Assembly (NCBI GenBank): GCA_036172665.1
Contig: JAYKNF010000016.1
Location: 1,984,001-2,048,000, forward strand
Length of the DNA: 64,000 nucleotides
Origin: Prosopocoilus inquinatus
Taxonomy: Eukaryota > Arthropoda > Insecta > Coleoptera > Lucanidae
Direction: 5' to 3'
Shown here: positions 53,211 to 64,000 of the stretch, one piece after another
Position numbering within the stretch: position 1 is the stretch's first letter
Layout: each line of letters begins with the position of its first letter
Translations under genes and position numbers: made by a program
The notes under the pieces: model-generated
What the model saw: the letters and a program-made list of their open reading frames with translations, nothing else
What the model was told of the DNA's origin: nothing
Databases searched by the model: none

Positions 53211-55682
53211 GGACTCCAGTAACTCCGATGTGAGATACGAAGTTTTCGGACGCAGCAGAAGCTGGAAATAGTTTTGAACGAAATAACACGTGTTAGCGTT
53301 GTTCCTGTGATGTATCTAATCGACCCTTACTTATCTATCTTGTTATTTGACGTTACAATGGACTCCAGTAACTTTGATTTGAAGTACGAAGTTCTCGGAC
53401 GCAGCAGAAGCTGGAAATAGTTTTGAACGAAATAAAACGTATTAGCGTTGTTCCTGTGATGTATCTAATCGATCCTTACTTATCTATCATATTATTTGAC
53501 GTTACGATGGACTCCAGTAACTCCGATGTGAGATACGAAGTTCTCGGACGCAGCAGAAGCTGGAAATAGTTTTGAACGAAACAACACGTATTAGCGTTGT
53601 TCCTGTGTTGTATCTAATCGATCCTTACTTATCTATCATATTATTTGACGTTACGATGGACTCCAGTAACTTTGAATTGAAGTACGAAGTTCTCGGACGC
53701 AGCAGAAGCTGGAAATAGTTTTGAACGAAATAACACGTATTAGCGTTGTTCCTGTGATGTATCTAATCGATCCTTACTTATCTATCTTGTTATTTGACGT
53801 AACGATGGACTCCAGTAACTTTGATTTGAGATAAGATGTTCTTGGACGCAGCAGAAGCTGGAAATAGTTTTGAACGAAATAGCACGTGTTAGCTTTGTTC
53901 CTGTGATGTATCTAATCGACCCTTACTTATCTATCTTGTTATTTGACATTACGATGGACTCCAGTAACTTTGATTTGAAGTACGAAATTCTCGGACGCAG
54001 CAGAAGCTGGAAATAGTTTTGAACGAAATAACACGTATTAGCGTTGTTCCTGTGATGTATCTAATCGACCCTTACTTATCTATCTTGTTATTTGACGTTA
54101 CAATGGACTCCAGTAACTCCGATGTGAGATACGAATTTCTCGGACGCAGCAGAAGCTGGAAATAGTTTAGAACGAAATAACACGTATTAACGTTGTTCCT
54201 GTGTTGTATCTAATCTATCCTTACTTATCTATCATATTATTTGACGTTACGATGGACTCCAGTAACTTTGATTTGAAGTACGAAGTTCTCGGACGCAGCA
54301 GAAGCTGGAAATAGTTTTGAACGAAACAACACGTATTAGCGTTGTTCCTGTGATGTATCTAATCGATCCTTACTTATCTATCTTGTTATTTGACGTTACG
54401 ATGGACTCCTGTAACTTTGGTTTGAGATACGAAGTTCTCGGACGCAGCAGAAGCTGGAAATAGTTTTGAACGAAATAACACGTGTTAGCGTTGTTCCTGT
54501 GATGTATCTAATCGACCCTTACTTATCTATCTTGTTATTTGACGTTACAATGGACTCCAGTAACTCCGATGTGAGATACGAATTTCTCGGACGCAGCAGA
54601 AGCTGGAAATAGTTTTGAACGAAATAACACGTATTAGCGTTGTTCCTGTGTTGTATCTAATCGATCCTTACTTATCTATCATATTATTTGACGTTACGAT
54701 GGACTCCAGTAACTTTGATTTGAAGTACGAAGTTCTCGGACGCAGCAGAAGCTGGAAATAGTTTTGAACGAAATAGCACGTGTTAGCGTTGTTCCTGTGA
54801 TGTATCTAATCGACCCTTACTTATCTATCTTGTTATTTGAAGTTACGATGGACTCCAGTAACTCCGATGTGAGATACGAAGTTCTCGGACGCAGCATAGG
54901 CTGGAAATAGTTTCGAACGAAACAACACGTATTAGCGTTGTTAATATGATGTATCTAATCGATCCTTACTTATCTATCTTGTTATTTGACGTTACGATGT
55001 ACTCCAGTAACTTTGATTTGAGATACGAAATTCTCGGACGCAGCAGAAGCTGGAAATAGTTTCGAACGAAACAACACGTATTAGCGTCGTTCCTGTGATG
55101 TATCTAATCGATCGTTACTTATCTATCTTGTTATTTGACGTTACGATGGACTCCAGTAACTCCGATGGGAGATACGAAGTTCTCGGACGCAGCAGAAGCT
55201 GGAAATAGTTTAGAACGAAATAACACGTATTAGCGTTGTTCCTTTGATGTATCTAATCCATCCTTACTTATCTATCTTGTTATTTGACGTTACGATGGAC
55301 TCCAGTAACTTTGATTTTAGATACGAAGTTCTCGGACGCAGCAGAAGCTGGAAATAGTTTTGAACGAAATAACACGTGTCAGCGTTGTTCCTGTGATGTA
55401 TCTAATCGACCCTTACTTATCTATCTTGTTATTTGACGTTACAATGGACTCCAGTAACTCCGATGTGAGATACGAATTTCTCGGACGCAGCAGAAGCTGG
55501 AAATAGTTTTGAACGAAACAACACGTATTAGCGTTGTTAATGTGATGTATCTAATCGATCCTTACTTATCTATCATATTATTTGACGTTACGATGGACTC
55601 CAGTAACTTTGATTTGAAGTACGAAGTTCTCGGACGCAGCAGAAGCTGGAAATAGTTTTGAACGAAATAACACCTATTAGCG

Positions 55683-55779
55683 TTGTTCCTGTGATGTATC
55701 TAACTTTGATTTGAAGTACGAAGTTCTCGGACGCTGCAGAAGCTGGAAATAGTTTTGAACGAAATAACACGTATTAGCG
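55683..55779 (+). repeat. 97-bp short monomer
   Basis: The same 52-bp deletion, preceded by CACCTATTAGCG, with a CTGCAG box. It belongs to copy 2 of the 7.8-kb block. Confidence 0.92.
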
Positions 55780-57567
55780 TTGTTCCTGTGATGTATCTAA
55801 TCGATCCTTACATATCTATCATGTTATTTGACATTACGATGGACTCCAGTAACTCTGATGTGAGATACGAAGTTTTCGGACGCAGCAGAAGCTGGAAATA
55901 GTTTTGAACGAAATAACACGTATTAGCGTTGTTCCTGTGATGTATCTAATCGATCCTTACTTATCTATCTTGTTATTTGACGTTACGATGGACTCCAGTA
56001 ACTTTGATTTGAGATACGATGTTCTCGGACGCAGCAGAAGCTGGAAATAGTTTTGAACGAAATAACACGTGTTAGCGTTGTTCCTGTGATGTATCTAATC
56101 GACCCTTACTTATCTATCTTGTTATTTGACGTTACAATGGACTCCAGTAACTCCGATGTGAGATACGAATTTCTCGGACGCAGCAGAAGCTGGAAATAGT
56201 TTTGAACGAAACAACACGTATTAGCGTTGTTCCTGTGATGTATCTAATCGATCCTTACTTATCTATCTTCTTATTTGACGTTACGATGGACTCCAGTAAC
56301 TTTGGTTTGAGATACGAAGTTCTCGGATGCAGCAGAAGCTGGAAATAGTTTTGAACGAAATAACACGTGTTAGCGTTGTTCCTGTGATGTATCTAATCGA
56401 CCCTTACTTATCTATCTTGTTATTTGACGTTACAATGGACTCCAGTAACTCCGATGTGAGATACGAAGTTTTCGGACGCAGCAGAAGCTGGAAATAGTTT
56501 TGAACGAAACAACACGTATTAGCGTTGTTCCTGTGATGGATCTAATCGATCCTTACTTATCTATCTTGTTATTTGACGTTACGATGGACTCCAGTATCTC
56601 TGATGTGAGATACGAAATTCTCGGACGCAGCAGAAGCTGGAAATAGTTTTGAACGAAATAACACGTATTACCGTTGTTCCTGTGTTGTATCTAATCGATC
56701 CTTACTTATCTATCATATTATTTGACGTTACGATGGACTCCAGTAACTTTGATTTGAAGTACGAAGTTCTCGGACGCAGCAGAAGCTGGAAATAGTTTTG
56801 AACGAAATAACACGTATTAGCGTTGTTCCTGTGATGTATCTAATCGATCCCTACTTTTCTATCTTGTTATTTGACGTTACGATGGACTCCAGTATCTCTG
56901 ATGTGAGATACGAAGTTTTCGGACGCAGCAGAAGCTGGAAATAGTTTTGAACGAAATAACACGTATTAGCGTTGTTCCTGTGATGTATCTAATCGATCCT
57001 TACATATCTATCATGTTATTTGACATTACGATGGACTCCAGTAACTCTGATGTGAGATACGAAGTTTTCGGACGCAGCAGAAGCTGGAAATAGTTTTGAA
57101 CGAAACAACACGTATTAGCGTTGTTCCTGTGATGTATCTAATCGATCCTTACTTATCTATCATATTATTTGACGTTACGATGGACTCCAGTAACACCGAT
57201 GTGAGATACGAAGTTCTCGGACGCAGCAGAAGCTGGAAATAGTTTAGAACGAAATAACACGCATTAACGTTGCTCCTGTGTTGTATCTAATCGATCCTTA
57301 CTTATCTATCATATTATTTGACGTTACGATGGACTCCAGTAACTTTGATTTGAAGTACGAAATTCTCGGACGCAGCAGAAGCTGGAAATAGTTTTGAACG
57401 AAATAACACGTATTAGCGTTGTTCCTGTGTTGTATCTAATCGATCCTTACTTATCTATCATATTATTTGACGTTACGATGGACTCCAGTAACTTTGATTT
57501 GAAGTACGAAGTTCTCGGACGCAGCAGAAGCTGGAAATAGTTTTGAACGAAATAACACGTATTAGCG

Positions 57568-57664
57568 TTGTTCCTGTGATGTATCTAACTTTGATTTGAA
57601 GTACGAAGTTCTCGGACGCTGCAGAAGCTGGAAATAGTTTTGAACGAAATAACACGTATTAGCG
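57568..57664 (+). repeat. 97-bp short monomer
   Basis: The same 52-bp deletion, preceded by CACGTATTAGCG, with a CTGCAG box. It belongs to copy 2 of the 7.8-kb block. Confidence 0.92.
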
Positions 57665-58959
57665 TTGTTCCTGTGATGTATCTAATCGATCCTTACTTAT
57701 CTATCTTGTTATTTGACGTTACGATGGACTGCAGTAACTTTGATTTGAGATACGCAGTTCTCGGACGCAGCAGAAGCTGGAAATAGTTTTGAACGAAATA
57801 ACACGTGTTAGCGTTGTTCCTGTGATGTACCTAATAGACCCTTACTTATCTATCTTGTTATTTGACGTTACGATGGACTCCAGTAACTCCGATGGGAGAT
57901 ACGAAGTTCTCGGACGCAGCAGAAGCTGGAAATAGTTTAGAACGAAATAACACGTATTAGCGTTGTTCCTTTGATGTATCTAATCGATCCTTACTTATCT
58001 ATCTAGTTATTTGACGTTACGATGGACTCCAGTAACTTTGATTTGAGATACGAAGTTCTCGGACGCAGCAGAAGCTGGAAATAGTTTTGAACGAAATAAC
58101 ACGTGTTAGCGTTGTTCCTGTGATGTATCTAATCGACCCTTACTTATCTATCTTGTTATTTGACGTTACAATGGACTCCAGTAACTCCGATGTGAGATAC
58201 GAATTTCTCGGACGCAGCAGAAGCTGGAAATAGTTTTGAACGAAACAACACGTATTAGCGTTGTTCCTGTGATGTATCTAATCGATCCTTACTTATCTAT
58301 CTTCTTATTTGAGGTTACGATGGACTCCAGTAACTTTGGTTTGAGATACGAAGTTCTCGGACGCAGCAGAAGCTGGAAATAGTTTTGAACGAAATAACAC
58401 GTGTTAGCGTTGTTCCTGTGATGTATCTAATCGACCCTTACTTATCTATCTTGTTATTTGACGTTACAATGGACTCCAGTAACTCCGATGTGAGATACGA
58501 AGTTTTCGGACGCAGCAGAAGCTGGAAATAGTTTTGAACGAAATAACACGTGTTAGCGTTGTTCCTGTGATGTATCTAATCGACCCTTACTTATCTATCT
58601 TGTTATTTGACGTTACAATGGACTCCAGTAACTTTGATTTGAAGTACGAAGTTCTCGGACGCAGCAGAAGCTGGAAATAGTTTTGAACGAAATAAAACGT
58701 ATTAGCGTTGTTCCTGTGATGTATCTAATCGATCCTTACTTATCTATCATATTATTTGACGTTACGATGGACTCCAGTAACTCCGATGTGAGATACGAAG
58801 TTCTCGGACGCAGCAGAAGCTGGAAATAGTTTTGAACGAAACAACACGTATTAGCGTTGTTCCTGTGTTGTATCTAATCGATCCTTACTTATCTATCATA
58901 TTATTTGACGTTACGATGGACTCCAGTAACTTTGAATTGAAGTACGAAGTTCTCGGACG

Positions 58960-61900
58960 CAGCAGAAGCTGGAAATAGTTTTGAACGAAATAGCACGTGT
59001 TAGCGTTGTTCCTGTGATGTATCTAATCGACCCTTACTTATCTATCTTGTTATTTGACATTACGATGGACTCCAGTAACTTTGATTTGAAGTACGAAATT
59101 CTCGGACGCAGCAGAAGCTGGAAATAGTTTTGAACGAAATAACACGTATTAGCGTTGTTCCTGTGATGTATCTAATCGACCCTTACTTATCTATCTTGTT
59201 ATTTGACGTTACAATGGACTCCAGTAACTCCGATGTGAGATACGAATTTCTCGGACGCAGCAGAAGCTGGAAATAGTTTAGAACGAAATAACACGTATTA
59301 ACGTTGTTCCTGTGTTGTATCTAATCTATCCTTACTTATCTATCATATTATTTGACGTTACGATGGACTCCAGTAACTTTGATTTGAAGTACGAAGTTCT
59401 CGGACGCAGCAGAAGCTGGAAATAGTTTTGAACGAAACAACACGTATTAGCGTTGTTCCTGTGATGTATCTAATCGATCCTTACTTATCTATCTTGTTAT
59501 TTGACGTTACGATGGACTCCTGTAACTTTGGTTTGAGATACGAAGTTCTCGGACGCAGCAGAAGCTGGAAATAGTTTTGAACGAAATAACACGTGTTAGC
59601 GTTGTTCCTGTGATGTATCTAATCGACCCTTACTTATCTATCTTGTTATTTGACGTTACAATGGACTCCAGTAACTCCGATGTGAGATACGAATTTCTCG
59701 GACGCAGCAGAAGCTGGAAATAGTTTTGAACGAAATAACACGTATTAGCGTTGTTCCTGTGTTGTATCTAATCGATCCTTACTTATCTATCATATTATTT
59801 GACGTTACGATGGACTCCAGTAACTTTGATTTGAAGTACGAAGTTCTCGGACGCAGCAGAAGCTGGAAATAGTTTTGAACGAAATAACATGTACTAGCGT
59901 TGTTCCTGTGATGTATCTAATCGATCCCTACTTATCTATCTTGTTATTTGACGTTACGATGGACTCCAGTATCTCTGATGTGAGATACGAAATTCTCGGA
60001 CGCAGCAGAAGCTGGAAATAGTTTTGAACGAAATAACATGTATTAGCGTTGTTCCTGTGATGTATCTAATCGATCCCTACTTATCTATCTTGTTATTTGA
60101 CGTTACGATGGACTCCAGTAACTCCGATGGGAGATACGAAGTTCTCGGACGCAGCAGAAGCTGGAAATAGTTTAGAACGAAATAACACGTATTAGCGTTG
60201 TTCCCTTGATGTATCTAATCGATCCTTACTTATCTATCTTGTTATTTGACGTTACGATGGACTCCAGTAACTTTGATTTGAGATACGAAGTTCTCGGACG
60301 CAGCAGAAGCTGGAAATAGTTTTGAACGAAATAACACGTGTTAGCGTTGTTCCTGTGATGTATCTAATCGACCCTTACTTATCTATCTTGTTATTTGACG
60401 TTACAATGGACTCCAGTAACTCCGATGTGAGATACGAATTTCTCGGACGCAGCAGAAGCTGGAAATAGTTTTGAACGAAACAACACGTATTAGCGTTGTT
60501 CCTGTGATGTATCTAATCGATCCTTACTTATCTATCTTCTTATTTGACGTTACGATGGACTCCAGTAACTTTGGTTTGAGATACGAAGTTCTCGGACGCA
60601 GCAGAAGCTGGAAATAGTTTTGAACGAAATAACACGTGTTAGCGTTGTTCCTGTGATGTATCTAATCGACCCTTACTTATCTATCTTGTTATTTGACGTT
60701 ACAATGGACTCCAGTAACTCCGATGTGAGATACGAAGTTTTCGGACGCAGCAGAAGCTGGAAATAGTTTTGAACGAAATAACACGTGTTAGCGTTGTTCC
60801 TGTGATGTATCTAATCGACCCTTACTTATCTATCTTGTTATTTGACGTTACAATGGACTCCAGTAACTTTGATTTGAAGTACGAAGTTCTCGGACGCAGC
60901 AGAAGCTGGAAATAGTTTTGAACGAAATAAAACGTATTAGCGTTGTTCCTGTGATGTATCTAATCGATCCTTACTTATCTATCATATTATTTGACGTTAC
61001 GATGGACTCCAGTAACTCCGATGTGAGATACGAAGTTCTCGGACGCAGCAGAAGCTGGAAATAGTTTTGAACGAAACAACACGTATTAGCGTTGTTCCTG
61101 TGTTGTATCTAATCGATCCTTACTTATCTATCATATTATTTGACGTTACGATGGACTCCAGTAACTTTGAATTGAAGTACGAAGTTCTCGGACGCAGCAG
61201 AAGCTGGAAATAGTTTTGAACGAAATAACACGTATTAGCGTTGTTCCTGTGATGTATCTAATCGATCCTTACTTATCTATCTTGTTATTTGACGTAACGA
61301 TGGACTCCAGTAACTTTGATTTGAGATAAGATGTTCTTGGACGCAGCAGAAGCTGGAAATAGTTTTGAACGAAATAGCACGTGTTAGCGTTGTTCCTGTG
61401 ATGTATCTAATCGACCCTTACTTATCTATCTTCTTATTTGACATTACGATGGACTCCAGTAACTTTGATTTGAAGTACGAAATTCTCGGACGCAGCAGAA
61501 GCTGGAAATAGTTTTGAACGAAATAACACGTATTAGCGTTGTTCCTGTGATGTATCTAATCGACCCTTACTTATCTATCTTGTTATTTGACGTTACAATG
61601 GACTCCAGTAACTCCGATGTGAGATACGAATTTCTCGGACGCAGCAGAAGCTGGAAATAGTTTAGAACGAAATAACACGTATTAACGTTGTTCCTGTGTT
61701 GTATCTAATCTATCCTTACTTATCTATCATATTATTTGACGTTACGATGGACTCCAGTAACTTTGATTTGAAGTACGAAGTTCTCGGACGCAGCAGAAGC
61801 TGGAAATAGTTTTGAACGAAACAACACGTATTAGCGTTGTTCCTGTGATGTATCTAATCGATCCTTACTTATCTATCTTGTTATTTGACGTTACGATGGA

Positions 61901-63550
61901 CTCCTGTAACTTTGGTTTGAGATACGAAGTTCTCGGACGCAGCAGAAGCTGGAAATAGTTTTGAACGAAATAACACGTGTTAGCGTTGTTCCTGTGATGT
62001 ATCTAATCGACCCTTACTTATCTATCTTGTTATTTGACGTTACAATGGACTCCAGTAACTCCGATGTGAGATACGAATTTCTCGGACGCAGCAGAAGCTG
62101 GAAATAGTTTTGAACGAAATAACACGTATTAGCGTTGTTCCTGTGTTGTATCTAATCGATCCTTACTTATCTATCATATTATTTGACGTTACGATGGACT
62201 CCAGTAACTTTGATTTGAAGTACGAAGTTCTCGGACGCAGCAGAAGCTGGAAATAGTTTTGAACGAAATAGCACGTGTTAGCGTTGTTCCTGTGATGTAT
62301 CTAATCGACCCTTACTTATCTATCTTGTTATTTGAAGTTACGATGGACTCCAGTAACTCCGATGTGAGATACGAAGTTCTCGGACGCAGCATAGGCTGGA
62401 AATAGTTTCGAAAGAAACAACACGTATTAGCGTTGTTAATATGATGTATCTAATCGATCCTTACTTATCTATCTTGTTATTTGACGTTACGATGTACTCC
62501 AGTAACTTTGATTTGAGATACGAAATTCTCGGACGCAGCAGAAGCTGGAAATAGTTTCGAACGAAACAACACGTATTAGCGTCGTTCCTGTGATGTATCT
62601 AATAGATCGTTACTTATCTATCTTGTTATTTGACGTTACGATGGACTCCAGTAACTCCGATGGGAGATACGAAGTTCTCGGACGCAGCAGAAGCTGGAAA
62701 TAGTTTAGAACGAAATAACACGTATTAGCGTTGTTCCTTTGATGTATCTAATCCATCCTTACTTATCTATCTTGTTATTTGACGTTACGATGGACTCCAG
62801 TAACTTTGATTTTAGATACGAAGTTCTCGGACGCAGCAGAAGCTGGAAATAGTTTTGAACGAAATAACACGTGTCAGCGTTGTTCCTGTGATGTATCTAA
62901 TCGACCCTTACTTATCTATCTTGTTATTTGACGTTACAATGGACTCCAGTAACTCCGATGTGAGATACGAATTTCTCGGACGCAGCAGAAGCTGGAAATA
63001 GTTTTGAACGAAACAACACGTATTAGCGTTGTTAATGTGATGTATCTAATCGATCCTTACTTATCTATCTTGTTATTTGACGTTACGATGGACTCCAGTA
63101 ACTTTGATTTGAGATAAGATGTTCTCGGACGCAGCAGAAGCTGGAAATAGTTTTGAACGAAACAACACGTATTAGCGTTGTTCCTGTGTTGTATCTAATC
63201 GATCCTTACTTATCTATCATATTATTTGACGTTACGATGGACTCCAGTAACTTTGATTTGAAGTACGAAGTTCTCGGACGCAGCAGAAGCTGGAAATAGT
63301 TTTGAAAGAAATAAAACGTATTAGCGTTGTTCCTGTGATGTATCTAATCGATCCTTACTTATCTATCTTGTTATTTGACGTTACGATGGACTCCAGTAAC
63401 TTTGATTTGAGATACGAAGTTTTCGGACGCAGCAGAAGCTGGAAATAGTTTTGAACGAAACAACACGTATTGGCGTTGTTCCTGTGATGTATCTAATCGA
63501 TCCTTACTTATCTATCTTGTTATTTGACGTTACGATGGACTCCAGTAACT
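58960..63550. repeat. 4.6-kb block, copy 2 (partner 16560-21150)
   Basis: This is the distal copy of the block at 16560-21150 (offset 42,400 bp). Its right end (about 61330-63600) also matches 21165-23435 at offset 40,165 bp. That alignment fits better near 63400, because both have GAGATACG where copy 1 has GAAATACG. It overlaps the end of the 7.8-kb copy, so its left half belongs to two duplications. Confidence 0.85.
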
Positions 63551-64000
63551 TTGATTTGAGATACGAAGTTTTCGGACGCAGCAGAAGCTGGAAATAGTTT
63601 TGAACGAAACAACACGTATTAGCGTTGTTCCTGTGATGTATCTAATCGATCCTTACTTATCTATCTTGTTATTTGACGTTACGATGGACTCCAGTAACTT
63701 TGATTTGAGATAAGATGTTCTCGGACGCAGCAGAAGCTGGAAATAGTTTTGAACGAAACAACACGTATTAGCGTTGTTCCTGTGTTGTATCTAATCGATC
63801 CTTACTTATCTATCATATTATTTGACGTTACGATGGACTCCAGTAACTTTGATTTGAAGTACGAAGTTCTCGGACGCAGCAGAAGCTGGAAATAGTTTTG
63901 AAAGAAATAAAACGTATTAGCGTTGTTCCTGTGATGTATCTAATCGATCCTTACTTATCTATCTTGTTATTTGACGTTACGATGGACTCCAGTAACTTTG
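63113..64000. repeat. Four-unit local tandem duplication (596 bp) at right edge
   Basis: GATAAGATGTTCTCGG lies at 63113 and 63709, a spacing of 596 = 4x149. The monomers that follow each (GTGTTGTATC, then GAAAGAAATAAAACG) are the same. In the related 23-kb region the series continues instead to a GACTGCAG unit. The second copy is cut by the window end. Confidence 0.82.
63923..64000 (+). repeat. Partial satellite monomer at right edge
   Basis: The first 78 bp of a unit, beginning TTGTTCCTGTG and cut by the window end at AACTTTG. The array clearly continues beyond the window on this side. It also begins mid-array on the left, so neither array boundary is in view. Confidence 0.95.

Larger units (their letters stand above)
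53260..61060. repeat. 7.8-kb block, copy 2 (partner 43880-51680)
   Basis: This is the second copy at offset 9,380 bp. Visible differences from copy 1 are AGCTTTGTTCC near 53893, CTTTGATTTGAAG near 57345 where copy 1 has TTTGTTTTGAAG, CTAGTTATTTG near 58004, and the absence of copy 1's TAATCTACCC, CCACTAACTC and 4-bp deletion. It is among the most recent-looking large duplications in the window. Confidence 0.9.
1..64000. repeat. Tandem satellite DNA array, 149-bp monomer, fills the window
   Basis: A 149-bp unit repeats head to tail from the first base to the last. The marker GGACGCAGCAGAAGC recurs at 99, 248, 397, 546, 695 and 844, and is last seen starting at 63872. The distance 99 to 63872, plus all deletions listed in this annotation (13x52, 2x29, 2 and 2x4 bp), is exactly 433x149. 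All units have the same orientation, and no unique, transposon-like or coding sequence interrupts them. GC is about 39%. Monomers differ at a limited set of positions, for example 41-44, 57-60, 75-88, 124-126, 134-137 and 143-146 of the unit. The likely role is structural heterochromatin, possibly centromeric or pericentromeric; this is inferred from size and organisation only. The family is not recognised. No stretch of the window holds a supported gene. Confidence 0.98.

Noticed and set aside
43880..61060. Assembly false duplication as the sole explanation for the 7.8-kb copies
   Set aside because: Not excluded, but several substitutions and a 4-bp indel separate the copies and the spacer has its own ancestry, so I keep real duplication as the working view and list read-level checks.
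1..64000. CRISPR array
   Set aside because: Repeats are continuous 149-bp units without unique spacers, and the variable parts themselves recur throughout the array. No cas-like gene is present.
1..64000. Transposable element or tandem multigene family
   Set aside because: No terminal repeats, target-site duplications, polyprotein or structural RNA features are seen, and the unit is too short for a gene cluster such as 5S rDNA with its conserved internal promoter, which I do not recognise here.
1..64000. Telomeric or simple-sequence repeat
   Set aside because: No short telomeric motif such as TTAGG or TTAGGG runs is present; the period is 149 bp.

Overview
The whole 64 kb window is one uninterrupted tandem satellite DNA array. 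I found no gene, RNA gene, transposon, CRISPR array or unique sequence in it. The unit is 149 bp, about 39% GC, and every copy reads head to tail in the same orientation. Counting from base 1, 434 complete units fill 1-63922 and a 78-bp partial unit fills 63923-64000. The length accounts exactly: 416 units of 149 bp, thirteen of 97 bp (the same 52-bp deletion), two of 120 bp (the same 29-bp deletion), one of 147 bp and two of 145 bp add up to 63,922 bp.

An array of this size, with a monomer close to the length of nucleosomal core DNA, points to eukaryotic (peri)centromeric or similar heterochromatin. The representative monomer has 9 CpG where its composition predicts about 5.6. This argues against a genome with heavy germline CpG methylation, such as a vertebrate or most plants, and fits an invertebrate such as an insect. 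I do not recognise the satellite family and do not name a species.

The monomers are not identical. They differ at a limited set of diagnostic positions whose order repeats over longer distances, which gives several higher-order repeats (HORs) of different size. Layout: 0.8-2.9 kb, an 8-unit-plus-one-short-unit duplication (period 1,289 bp); 2.5-7.0 kb, two copies of a 15-unit HOR (2,235 bp); 7.5-13.6 kb, a 21/20-unit HOR; 11.7-19.0 kb, overlapping 16-unit (2,384 bp) and 23-unit (3,427 bp) periods; 18.9-23.4 kb, a second 15-unit HOR; 22.7-25.2 kb, a copy of 6.2-8.7 kb; 25.2-28.2 kb, an 11-unit HOR (1,639 bp); 27.1-37.3 kb, three copies of a ~3.37-kb, 23-unit HOR; 36.2-43.9 kb, 2.3 copies of a 3,323-bp HOR; 42.8-49.6 kb, a copy of 32.8-39.5 kb; 53.3-61.1 kb, a near-identical copy of 43.9-51.7 kb; 51.7-53.2 kb, a copy of 29.0-30.6 kb; 59.0-63.6 kb, a copy of 16.6-21.2 kb; 63.1-64.0 kb, a 4-unit local duplication.

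The window is therefore a mosaic of nested and overlapping recent amplifications, as expected from unequal exchange and segmental copying within a satellite. The short open reading frames here (97 codons at most) are by-products of the repeat. Block boundaries were found by eye from shared variants and are good to roughly one monomer. Offsets were calculated from exact marker positions.
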